This document shows, in pieces, positions 15,990 to 24,280 of a stretch of 64,000 bases of DNA. The translations under genes were made by a program, and so were the position numbers. Below the pieces are notes generated by a model. It did not search any database. It was given only the letters and a program-made list of their open reading frames with translations, and was not told the DNA's origin. Source of the stretch: Trinickia caryophylli (GTDB lineage Bacteria > Pseudomonadota > Gammaproteobacteria > Burkholderiales > Burkholderiaceae). The first letter of the stretch is position 1, and each line of letters opens with the position of its first letter. The stretch lies in the NCBI RefSeq assembly GCF_034424545.1, contig NZ_CP139970.1, positions 1,798,001-1,862,000 on the forward strand, written 5' to 3'.

Positions 15990-18263
15990 TTATTGCGCGC
16001 GCACGACGTTGGCCGCGGCAACGGCCGTCATGTTGATGATGCGGCGCACCGTGGCGGCCGGCGTGAGGATGTGCACGGGCTTGGCGGCGCCGAGCAGGAA
16101 CGGACCGACCGTCACCCCTTCGCCGCCGATCATCTTCAGCAGGTTGTAGGTGATGTTGGCCGCCTCGACGTTCGGCATCAGCAACAGGTTCGCCTCGCCT
16201 GACAGCGTCGTGCCCGGGAACGCCTGCTTGCGGATCGCTTCCGACAGCGCGGCATCGCCGTGCATTTCGCCATCGACCTCGAGATGCGGGGCGCGTTCGG
16301 CAATCAGGCGGCGCGCAGCCGCCATGCGCTGCGACGATGCCGACGGCGTGCTGCCGAAATTCGAGTTCGAGAGCAGCGCGACCTTCGGCACGATGCCGAA
16401 ACGCTCGATTTCGCGCGAGGCGAGGATCGCCATATCGGCGAGCTGCTCGGCGCTCGGCACTTCGTTCACGTAGGTATCGCAGATGAAAAGGTTGCGGCCC
16501 GGCAGCATCAGCAGGTTCATGGCCGCATAGTGTTCGGCGTGCACGGCGCGCCCGAGCACCTGGTCGATGAACTTGAGGTGGCTGTGATAGGTGTCGATGA
16601 GGCCGCAGATCATGCCGTCCGCATCGCCGAGGTGAACGAGGATCGCGCCGATCAGCGTGTTGAACTTGCGCATCGCCGCCTTCGCCACCTCGGGCGTGAC
16701 GCCTTCGCGGGCGCCGATCTCGTGATACGCCTGCCACGATTGCTGATAGCGCGGATCGTCCTCGGGATTGACGATTTCGAAGTCGACGCCGCATTTGAGC
16801 TTCGAGCCCATCTTCTTCAGGCGCATTTCGACGACGGCCGGCCGCCCGATGATGATCGGGCGAGCGATCTTCTCGGTCAGCACGAATTGCGCGGCACGCA
16901 ACACACGCTCGTCCTCGCCTTCCGCGAACACGATGCGCGCGGCCTTCGTCTTGGCCGTGGCAAAGACGGGGCGCATCACCATACCGGTGCGGTAGACCGT
17001 GGTGCCGAGCTGCTCGCGGTAGGCGTCCATGTCCTGGATCGGCCGCGTGGCCACACCCGAATCCATCGCCGCCTGCGCGACGGCCGGTGCGATCTTGATG
17101 ATGAGGCGCGGATCGAACGGCTTCGGAATCAGGTACTCGGGGCCGAATTCGAGCGAATGGCCCTCATAGGCCTTCGCGACTTCATCGCCCTGATCGGTTT
17201 CCTCCGCGAGTTCGGCGATCGCGCGTACGCAGGCAAGCTTCATTTCCTCGGTGATCGTCGTCGCGCCGACATCGAGCGCGCCGCGGAAGATGAACGGGAA
17301 ACAAAGGACGTTGTTGACCTGGTTCGGATAGTCCGAGCGGCCCGTGGCGATGATGGCGTCGGGGCGCGCGGCCTTGGCGTCTTCGGGGCGGATCTCGGGC
17401 TCCGGATTGGCCAGCGCGAGGATGAGGGGCCTCTCGCCCATCTTCTTGACCATTTCCGGCTTCAGCACGCCGGCGCTCGAGCAGCCGAGGAAAACGTCGG
17501 CGGCTTCGATGGCGTCGTCGAGCGTGCGCGCTTCGGTCCTGGCGGCGTAGCGGGCCTTCGAGGGATCGAGGTTGCCGCGGCCTTCGTAGATGACGCCCTT
17601 CGAATCGGCAACGAGGATGTTTTCCTTCGTCAGACCGAGCTTCACGAGCAGATCGAGACAGGCGATGGCCGCGGCGCCCGCGCCCGAGCAGACGAGCTTC
17701 ACGCGCGCGAGATCCTTGCCCACGACCTTGAGGCCGTTCAGGATGGCGGCCGACGCGATGATCGCCGTACCGTGTTGGTCGTCGTGGAAGACGGGAATCT
17801 TCATGCGCTCGCGCAGCTTCTGCTCGATGTAGAAGCACTCGGGCGCCTTGATGTCCTCGAGGTTGATACCGCCGAGCGTCGGCTCCAGCATGGCGATGGC
17901 TTCGACGAGCTTGTCCGGATCCGATTCCGAGAGTTCGATGTCGAAGACATCGATGCCGGCGAACTTCTTGAAGAGGCAGCCCTTGCCTTCCATCACCGGC
18001 TTGGCCGCGAGCGGGCCGATGTTGCCCAGGCCCAGCACGGCGGTGCCGTTCGTGATGACGCCGACGAGGTTGCCGCGCGACGTGTACTTTTGCGCGTCGA
18101 GCGGATCGGCGTGGATCGCCTCGCACGCCGCCGCCACACCGGGCGAGTACGCGAGCGAGAGATCGAGCTGGTTCGACAGCGGCTTCGTCGGCGTGACCGA
18201 GATCTTGCCGGGCTTCGGATTCTGGTGGTACGAGAGGGCGCTTTGCTTCAGTTGTTCGTCCAT
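15990..18263 (-). CDS. maeB: NADP-dependent malic enzyme with phosphotransacetylase-like domain
   Basis: A 757-residue enzyme that converts malate to pyruvate and CO2 with NADP+. The N-terminal malic enzyme part ([17 protein letters not shown], then SLAYSPGVA and FHDDQHGTA with the metal-binding Asp residues, and a [13 protein letters not shown] nucleotide fold) covers about residues 1-420. The C-terminal part ([13 protein letters not shown] and later [14 protein letters not shown]) is the phosphotransacetylase-like regulatory domain found in large MaeB enzymes, thought to bind acetyl-CoA rather than act as a transacetylase. Normal length. Single gene, ending at the terminator at 15903. Confidence 0.95.
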   Translation of the reverse strand: MDEQLKQSALSYHQNPKPGKISVTPTKPLSNQLDLSLAYSPGVAAACEAIHADPLDAQKYTSRGNLVGVITNGTAVLGLGNIGPLAAKPVMEGKGCLFKKFAGIDVFDIELSESDPDKLVEAIAMLEPTLGGINLEDIKAPECFYIEQKLRERMKIPVFHDDQHGTAIIASAAILNGLKVVGKDLARVKLVCSGAGAAAIACLDLLVKLGLTKENILVADSKGVIYEGRGNLDPSKARYAARTEARTLDDAIEAADVFLGCSSAGVLKPEMVKKMGERPLILALANPEPEIRPEDAKAARPDAIIATGRSDYPNQVNNVLCFPFIFRGALDVGATTITEEMKLACVRAIAELAEETDQGDEVAKAYEGHSLEFGPEYLIPKPFDPRLIIKIAPAVAQAAMDSGVATRPIQDMDAYREQLGTTVYRTGMVMRPVFATAKTKAARIVFAEGEDERVLRAAQFVLTEKIARPIIIGRPAVVEMRLKKMGSKLKCGVDFEIVNPEDDPRYQQSWQAYHEIGAREGVTPEVAKAAMRKFNTLIGAILVHLGDADGMICGLIDTYHSHLKFIDQVLGRAVHAEHYAAMNLLMLPGRNLFICDTYVNEVPSAEQLADMAILASREIERFGIVPKVALLSNSNFGSTPSASSQRMAAARRLIAERAPHLEVDGEMHGDAALSEAIRKQAFPGTTLSGEANLLLMPNVEAANITYNLLKMIGGEGVTVGPFLLGAAKPVHILTPAATVRRIINMTAVAAANVVRAQ

Positions 18264-18578
18264 GTTTTGACCTGCGAGACGTAATGAATTCGGGCCGGCG
18301 TGCTCGATGGCGGCGGTGCGTGCGGGGTGCAGCCGCGCTACGGCCGGTGGCCGCGCCAGAGCGTTTTTCGGGGGTGCTAGTGTACACCCGCGGTCGATGT
18401 TGCCCGCGGGTAAAAAAGGGCGCTGACCGTTTGGCAGAGGGTGCGGGGGGTGCCGGTAACGCGGCGTCGGCGATTGCGCTGACGCACCGCTGAATTAATC
18501 GGCAGTACCGGCTGCACCAGCGATTGCGCGTTGGACCAGTGGATTTTCGGGCAAGAAAATGTAATCGCCCCGGCTGGC
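18264..18578. other. Intergenic region, nothing recognised
   Basis: The gap between the malic enzyme start and the leader of the T6SS island. It should hold the malic enzyme promoter on the complementary strand, but I see no confident -10/-35 pair, no RNA gene and no tRNA. No integrase or attachment-site duplication is apparent at this edge of the island. Confidence 0.5.
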
Positions 18579-18698
18579 TTTTTGATATAGCGAAGCCGCT
18601 AGAATCGTCCTATCAGAAAATCAGATGAACCGAGGGCCATGTCGAAAACAGTCCGAAATGTTCAGGTGCCGCCTGAATCGACGGGTATCGGCGTGTAA
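18579..18698 (+). promoter_or_regulatory. Leader of the T6SS island (copy 1) with a 19-codon frame
   Basis: This stretch resembles the leader of vgrG at 20800-20865: both run TTTTGA, AGCCG, a TAGAAT or TAAAAT -10-like box, then AGAAAATC and CCGAGGG(G)CCATG. In vgrG that ATG is the real start. Here the equivalent ATG (18639) opens only a 19-residue frame (MSKTVRNVQVPPESTGIGV, stop at 18698). A 161-bp gap then precedes tssF. Either the small frame is real, or it is the remnant of a gene start that was lost; the leader probably still drives tssF. Confidence 0.55.
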
Positions 18699-18859
18699 TT
18701 TCGCGAACTTCGCCACCCACTTCTGCGAGCGTCCACCATTGAACGCGGCTCTCGCGATGGGTTGTGTGGAACGGGAGAACCGCCAAAGCAGTCGCGCCCC
18801 GGCCGCGCGACTCTTCGCTATCGCACGGCGAAGGCCCGCTATTTTTTCAGATTCAGCCG

Positions 18860-20674
18860 ATGACCGAAGACGACACGCTGCGTTATCACTACGAAAAGGA
18901 ACTCGCCCTGTTGCGCCGCTCGCTACGGGCGTTCGCAGACCGCTATCCGAGAGCGGCCGTGCGGCTGTCGATCGTCGGCGAGCATTCCGAAGACCCGCAT
19001 GTCGAGCGGCTTTTGCAATCGTTCGCGTTTTTGGCTGCGCGCATCAGCGCCAAGTTAGGCGACGACTACCCGGAGTTCACCGAGGCGCTGCTCGGAACGC
19101 TGAACCCGCTATACCTGCGGCCGTTTCCCTCGTGCGCGATCGCGCGGTTCGGCACGTCCAGTCAGTTCGACAGCCAAACCGCGCCCGCCGTCATCGACCG
19201 CGGAACGGAACTGCTTTCCAACGTCGGCAAATGCAGCTTCCGCACCGTGTACGACGTCGTGCTGGCCCCGTTGCGGATCTCGGCGGCGAAGTACGCACAT
19301 ACGCCTACCGCGCCGAGCCATATTTCGTTACCGCCAGATACGAGCGGCCTCCTTTCCATCACATTCAGCTCGTCACAGGCCGGCAAGCGGCTGGATAGTA
19401 CCGCCCTGCCCGTATTGCGCGTACATCTCGCCGGTACGAGCGAAACCGTGGCATCGCTCACCGATACGATGCTGCTGCGCAGCGCGATGGCATTCGTCGA
19501 GGACGGCACGGGCCGCTGGACACCATTGCAAGCCGTGCCGATCAAGGCAGCCGGCTTCGGCCCGCGCGAAAGTCTTCTCGAATGGCGCAACCGTCACTTG
19601 CCGCCGTCCGAACTGCTGGCCGAATATTTCTCATTTGCAGACCGTTTCCATTTCGTTGATATCGATTTGGCGGCAATCGTCGCGGCAGGCGAGCCGAGCG
19701 CACAATTGACATTGCACCTGGCCATAGCGGATGTTCATCGCGACTCCTGGGCCGCACAGCGGCTCGCTCCGGTATCCGCAGAGAATCTGCAACTGTTCTG
19801 CACGCCGGTGGTCAACCTGTTTCCACTCGCGAACGTACCGCTCAAGTACGACAACGCGACCGGGGCATGGCCCATCGAGGTCACCCATACGAGTGGCGCG
19901 CTCACCGAGGTCTGGGCGCTCGATCTCGTGCGCACGGACGATGGCCGGCGTGTGCCGCCCTTCACGTCGCTCGCGCACGGAAGCTCTCCCGGGCTTGCCG
20001 GCCCTTGGTGGACGTTCATGCAGTGGCGGATCCCCGAGTCGCCGGAGAAGACTCGGCCCGCGTCGCTCACGCTCGTCGATCTGAACGGGCGCGAATCCAA
20101 CGCCGGCATCCTGGCATTGTCCGTCGACGCTACCTGCTCGAACGGCGATGTGCCGCGTTCTCTACCTGTCGGCGCACCCGGCGGCGATCTGCAAATGGAG
20201 GGCAATCCGCTCGTCGGCCGCATCGCACTTCTACGACCGCCCACACCCGTCGCGCGGCTGCCACGTGGCGACGGCGCGCTCTGGCGCCTCATCTCCCAAC
20301 AGACGCCGCACGCAGTCAACCTCAGTCTCGAAGGGCTCGCCGCACTGAAAAGTCTGTTTCGCCAATTCGCAGCCCTTTCCGCCACCCACTCGCCCCATAT
20401 CGAAGGAATCATGCATCTTGCATGCAAGCCGATAATGGAATGGATCGTGATGCAACCTCAGCCGATCTTCGTGCGGGGTCTCGAAATCACGCTTACTGTG
20501 GATGACAGCGCGTTCGCGTCGACCAGCATCGCAACCTTCGCGTCCGTAATGGAGCGATTCTTCACCCCCTATGCGCCGGAAACCAGCTTTGTAAAGCTGA
20601 TCGTGGCTTCCGCAAATAACGGCTGGGTCATTCGACGCGGCGAACCTGTTGCGGGGAGCGCACCTATCGTCTAA
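18860..20674 (+). CDS. tssF: Type VI secretion baseplate protein TssF (orphan copy)
   Basis: A 604-residue protein, a normal length for TssF. The conserved N-terminus is clear: YHYEKELALLRRSLRAFADR, DPHVERLLQSFAFLAARISA and the EFTEALLGTLNPLYLRPFPS block. TssF forms the baseplate wedge with TssG and TssK around the VgrG spike. ATG 18860 is preceded only by a weak site; the in-frame sequence upstream lacks TssF similarity. No tssG, tssK, tssE, tssA or sheath gene is next to it: vgrG follows after 188 bp. It is therefore an orphan or additional copy linked to one vgrG, perhaps giving spike specificity (inference). Confidence 0.88.
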   Translation: MTEDDTLRYHYEKELALLRRSLRAFADRYPRAAVRLSIVGEHSEDPHVERLLQSFAFLAARISAKLGDDYPEFTEALLGTLNPLYLRPFPSCAIARFGTSSQFDSQTAPAVIDRGTELLSNVGKCSFRTVYDVVLAPLRISAAKYAHTPTAPSHISLPPDTSGLLSITFSSSQAGKRLDSTALPVLRVHLAGTSETVASLTDTMLLRSAMAFVEDGTGRWTPLQAVPIKAAGFGPRESLLEWRNRHLPPSELLAEYFSFADRFHFVDIDLAAIVAAGEPSAQLTLHLAIADVHRDSWAAQRLAPVSAENLQLFCTPVVNLFPLANVPLKYDNATGAWPIEVTHTSGALTEVWALDLVRTDDGRRVPPFTSLAHGSSPGLAGPWWTFMQWRIPESPEKTRPASLTLVDLNGRESNAGILALSVDATCSNGDVPRSLPVGAPGGDLQMEGNPLVGRIALLRPPTPVARLPRGDGALWRLISQQTPHAVNLSLEGLAALKSLFRQFAALSATHSPHIEGIMHLACKPIMEWIVMQPQPIFVRGLEITLTVDDSAFASTSIATFASVMERFFTPYAPETSFVKLIVASANNGWVIRRGEPVAGSAPIV

Positions 20675-20796
20675 GCCGCCTCTGCCCTCGCCGCAAGTAT
20701 CTCGCTCCCGGCGGAAACGCAACAATTACCGAATTAAAGAATTCGATTGCCGAATTCGTAAATTTTTCCATTCCCGTCGATGAAATCGTTTTAATT

Positions 20797-20865
20797 TTGT
20801 TTTGAGAAGCAGGAGCCGGTAAAATCCCGCGTTCAAGAAAATCCAAGAATTGCCGAGGGGCCATG
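20797..20865 (+). promoter_or_regulatory. vgrG promoter and leader (copy 2 of island leader)
   Basis: TTGTTT (20797-20802) and TAAAAT (20820-20825) with 17-bp spacing form a plausible promoter in an AT-rich 188-bp gap. The sequence from TTTTGA to the CCGAGGGGCCATG start is related to the leader at 18579. The preceding 20740-20780 stretch is very AT-rich with GAATTC-centred inverted repeats, the kind of sequence that xenogeneic silencers bind (inference). Confidence 0.55.
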
Positions 20866-23355
20866 CCGATCACCGCACGGGACATTCAATCGCTCGCGTT
20901 GGCCATCACGTCGGGCCGGCAGCGCAATCGCCTGCTGCGCCTGAGCTTTCCGGACAATGACGCGCCCCACGACGTTCTGCTGCTCAATGGCCTCGTGGGC
21001 GAGGAATTTCTGTCACGGGATTTCGAATTCGCGCTCGAAATCCTTTCCGACAACGCCCGGCTGGATCCGAAAGACTTCGTCGGCAAACGGCTTACGGCTC
21101 AGTTGGTACGCGCCGATGGCAGCCTGCGCTATATCAACGGTTATATCTTCCTGTTTCGTCTCGTCAAGACCGACGGCGGTATCGCCTCGTACGAAGCCGT
21201 GGTCGGCCCATGGCTGCGCTATCTGAAGCTGCGCAAGAACAGCCGCATTCTGCTCAACCAGAGCGTGCGCGCCCAGAGCGCCACGCTCTTTCAGGACTAC
21301 GGCACGCTGCCCGCCTGGGAATGGCAGGTGCGGGAAGACGACCCGTCGATGACGATGGCCTGCCAGTTCGAGGAGGACGATCACAACTACGTCCACCGCC
21401 GCTGGGAGCACGCCGGATTCGCTTACCGGTATGAACATACGGCGGATGGGCACAAGCTCGTCGTGTTCGATCCAAGCTGCGCCGAGCCGGCCATCGACGG
21501 CAGTTCGCCCGAGATCCGCTTTCAGAGCGAGGCCGGCTCGCAGGAAGCCGACGGTATCGCGTCGTGGTCGCCGGTTCAGCAGGCCGTGCCCACGCATACC
21601 GCGCTTTCGCGCGCCGATTTCAAGAACCCCGGCATCGCGGCGAATACCGACCTCGGCGTGGCAGACGCACACCTCGACGGCTGGGACGGCACGCGCAAGC
21701 TCGAGTGGTACGAATACACGGGCGCCTACGGCTACCGCAACGTGCGCGACGGCCAGGCGCTAGCGGGCCGCCGCATGGAGGCCATTGCGGCGTCGGCCCG
21801 CCAGTATGCGGGCCAGGGCAACAACCGATTCGTGCTGCCCGGGCGCTGGTTTCGCCTCACCGACCACTTCGGTCTGGGGCTCGGCCGCTCGCGGCAGGAC
21901 GATGAATATCTGATCGTCTCGGTGCGCCACGTTGCCTCGAACAACTACCTGCAGGGCGTGGATGCGGCGGCAACCTATCATAACGAGTTCACCTGTGTAA
22001 GCCGCACCACGCGGTGGCGGCCGGCGCTCGGCTACAACTGCGTGCACACGCGCATCCTCGCACCGCAAACGGCCACGGTGGTGGGGCCATCGGGCGAGAG
22101 CATCTTCACGGATGAATACGGCCGCTGTCTGGTGCGATTTCACTGGGACCGGGAGGGCAAGTACAGCACGTGGGTACGCGTGGCCAGCGGTTGGGCCGGC
22201 GGCAGTCAAGGCATGGTCGCCCTGCCGCGCATCGGCTCGGAGGTTCTGGTTCACTGGCTGGATGGGAACCCGGATCGTCCCATCATCATCGCGCGTACGA
22301 CCAACGCCCAGAACCTCGCGGGGTGGCAACTCCCGCAGCAGCGCATGATCACCGGCATTCGCAGCCGCGAGGTCACGGGGGCCGACGGTAATGCGGCGTC
22401 CGGACGCAGCAATCACGTGCTGCTGGACGACACGGCGGGGGCGATTCAAGCGCAGATGCGAAGCGACCATGGCAACAGCCAACTCTCGCTGGGCAGCATC
22501 ACGCGCATCGAGAATTGGCAGGGGCGACAGGACGCACGAGGCGAGGGGTTCGAGTTGCGCACGGACGAGGTGGGCGCAATTCGCTCCGGTCGGGGCCTGC
22601 TCGTGAGCACGGAGGTGCGGCCGCAGGCCAAAGGGCATATCTCCGACGTGAGCGAGCCGGCCACGCGGCTCACCAAGGCGCAGACGCTGCATGGGCAGTT
22701 GGCCAAGCTTGCGCACAAGCACGAGGCGCAGGATAGCGGTGCGGACCAGAGCGGCGTGGCCGATGCGCTGCGATCCCAGGTGGACGGTATCAAGGGTACG
22801 GGCGGGGCGAGCGGTGACGGCACCTTCCCCGAACTGAACGAGGCGCATCTGCTGCTGGCGGGTGCGGCGGGCGTGGAGATGACGACGCCAGCCAGCGCGC
22901 ATGTGACGGGCGGCCAACATGTGGCGGTGACCTCGGGCGAGCATGTTTCGCTAGTGGCGGGGAAATCGCTCCTGGCGAGCGTGTCGGAGAAGTTCTCGGT
23001 ATTCGTGCATCGGATGGGCATGAAGCTGATCGCCGCCAGCGGCAAGGTGCAGGTGCAGGCGCAAAACGATGACCTGGAGCTATTGGCGAAGAAGGTCGTC
23101 GCGATCATCAGCACGACCGATTGGATCACGCTGACGGCGAAGCAAGGCATCAGGCTGAACGCCGGCAACAGCGAATTGGTCATTAGCGCTGAAGGCATCA
23201 AAGGGTTCACGCCCGGCGAGAACGTCATTCATGCCGGCAATCACAACACGATGGGCCCGCAAAGCGTGCCGGCGAGTTTTCCGGGTGCCGATCTTTGCGA
23301 GTCGCTATCCAGCTCGGCGGCACAGACCGGCGCTGCGTCGGTTGCCCTCTCGTAA
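20863..23355 (+). CDS. vgrG: Type VI secretion spike protein VgrG
   Basis: An 830-residue VgrG. The N-terminal gp27-like part (LLNGLVGEEFLSRDFEFALE to about 380) is followed by the gp5-like OB-fold (TDEYGRCLVRFHWDREGKYS, WVRVASGWAGGSQGMVALPRIGSEVLVHW with the usual GNPDRPII) and a C-terminal DUF2345 region (about 640-800; HVTGGQHVAVTSGEHVSLVA, ITLTAKQGIRLNAG). There is no enzymatic extension, so it should act as a carrier. The next gene is a DUF4123 chaperone, then the effector, the standard order for loading a cargo effector onto a specific VgrG. Confidence 0.95.
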   Translation: MPITARDIQSLALAITSGRQRNRLLRLSFPDNDAPHDVLLLNGLVGEEFLSRDFEFALEILSDNARLDPKDFVGKRLTAQLVRADGSLRYINGYIFLFRLVKTDGGIASYEAVVGPWLRYLKLRKNSRILLNQSVRAQSATLFQDYGTLPAWEWQVREDDPSMTMACQFEEDDHNYVHRRWEHAGFAYRYEHTADGHKLVVFDPSCAEPAIDGSSPEIRFQSEAGSQEADGIASWSPVQQAVPTHTALSRADFKNPGIAANTDLGVADAHLDGWDGTRKLEWYEYTGAYGYRNVRDGQALAGRRMEAIAASARQYAGQGNNRFVLPGRWFRLTDHFGLGLGRSRQDDEYLIVSVRHVASNNYLQGVDAAATYHNEFTCVSRTTRWRPALGYNCVHTRILAPQTATVVGPSGESIFTDEYGRCLVRFHWDREGKYSTWVRVASGWAGGSQGMVALPRIGSEVLVHWLDGNPDRPIIIARTTNAQNLAGWQLPQQRMITGIRSREVTGADGNAASGRSNHVLLDDTAGAIQAQMRSDHGNSQLSLGSITRIENWQGRQDARGEGFELRTDEVGAIRSGRGLLVSTEVRPQAKGHISDVSEPATRLTKAQTLHGQLAKLAHKHEAQDSGADQSGVADALRSQVDGIKGTGGASGDGTFPELNEAHLLLAGAAGVEMTTPASAHVTGGQHVAVTSGEHVSLVAGKSLLASVSEKFSVFVHRMGMKLIAASGKVQVQAQNDDLELLAKKVVAIISTTDWITLTAKQGIRLNAGNSELVISAEGIKGFTPGENVIHAGNHNTMGPQSVPASFPGADLCESLSSSAAQTGAASVALS

Positions 23356-23369
23356 ACTTTTTCGATCGC

Positions 23370-24254
23370 ATGAGCACGCCACTGCTGCTACAAGCCGCCC
23401 CTGAACTTTCGTCACCGCTCGAACACGGCTTTTTGCTGATCGAGCCGGCGACGATCGGTCACGAGCCGTTTCTGCAAACGCTGCCAATGCGTGCGTGCAC
23501 GCCGCGAGTGCTTGCCCATCGGGAAGAACTGATGCCGCGGCTCGTCGACTTGGCAGCGCTCGAACCGGACGCGCGCGCCAAGGCTTCGGAGGCGTGGCGC
23601 AGAGAGGCGGCGCGCGAGAGTCCGCCGGTGATCTGTGCCCGGTTCGACAGCGACGCGGATGGCGATGAAATCGCAGCGCATATCGCACAGCATCTCGTCG
23701 GCCCGGGTGAAGACGGTCAACCCGTTTTCTGGCGCCACTACGATCCTCGAGTGCTGAGCCTGACGCTGGCAGTCTTCGACCCTGCACAGCGTGCCGCGCT
23801 TCACGGCCCGATAAAGCAATGGCAGTTCGCGTGGGCGGGGCACCACTGGAGTATTCCCAATCTGCGCGCAGTGCCGAATGACGCCGATCGGGATACCTCC
23901 GCCTGGCCGCGTCCCGAGCAATGGCCACGCATCAATCGCAGCGAAGCCGCCGCGCGAGTCGCGGAGCGGCTGCCGGCGATGGCGGCCGAAGAGGCTGTGC
24001 ACCTGCCGGCGGAAATGGACCGGATCTTTTGTGAAGCCGAACGCCGAGGCGGGCTGCCCGGGGGCATAGACGTGCTCGTCGACTATGCGTGGCATTGCGT
24101 GCGGTACGGTCGGACCTTCGAAGACCACCCTGGCCTGCTGGAGGCGTGGCCTGCACTTGTTCGGCGGGAACTGGGCTGGGCCGATGCGCTCAACCAACTC
24201 ACGGCAGATGGCTTCGATGCCGTCAAAAAGGCGCCCAGCGCCCTGACAACGTAA
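23370..24254 (+). CDS. DUF4123-family T6SS effector chaperone
   Basis: A 294-residue protein starting at ATG 23370, 15 bp after vgrG. The DUF4123 features are FLLIEPATIG near the N-terminus, then LPWL-like RACTPRVLAHREELMPRLVDL and the FWRHYDPRVL motif near residue 125. DUF4123 proteins (Tap/TEC) bind the N-terminus of an effector and hand it to VgrG; they are not secreted. Its position between vgrG and the effector at 24266 (11-bp gap) fits this. The last codons and the following spacer are part of a 43-bp repeat that recurs at 27945. Confidence 0.88.
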   Translation: MSTPLLLQAAPELSSPLEHGFLLIEPATIGHEPFLQTLPMRACTPRVLAHREELMPRLVDLAALEPDARAKASEAWRREAARESPPVICARFDSDADGDEIAAHIAQHLVGPGEDGQPVFWRHYDPRVLSLTLAVFDPAQRAALHGPIKQWQFAWAGHHWSIPNLRAVPNDADRDTSAWPRPEQWPRINRSEAAARVAERLPAMAAEEAVHLPAEMDRIFCEAERRGGLPGGIDVLVDYAWHCVRYGRTFEDHPGLLEAWPALVRRELGWADALNQLTADGFDAVKKAPSALTT

Positions 24255-24280
24255 AGGAACAGATCGTGTCCGCAACCTGC
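24238..24280 (+). repeat. 43-bp direct repeat, copy 1 (chaperone/effector junction)
   Basis: This stretch covers the chaperone's final codons, its stop, the spacer and the first five codons of the effector. It recurs at 27945-27987 with two substitutions and no gaps. The two copies bracket the effector and its partner gene. Confidence 0.9.

Noticed and set aside
16260..18284. 674-codon plus-strand frame opposite the malic enzyme
   Set aside because: Shadow of maeB; low-complexity Arg/His/Asp composition and no start signal.
18625..19398. 257-codon frame overlapping the start of tssF
   Set aside because: Arg-rich shadow that runs into the conserved TssF N-terminus in another frame.
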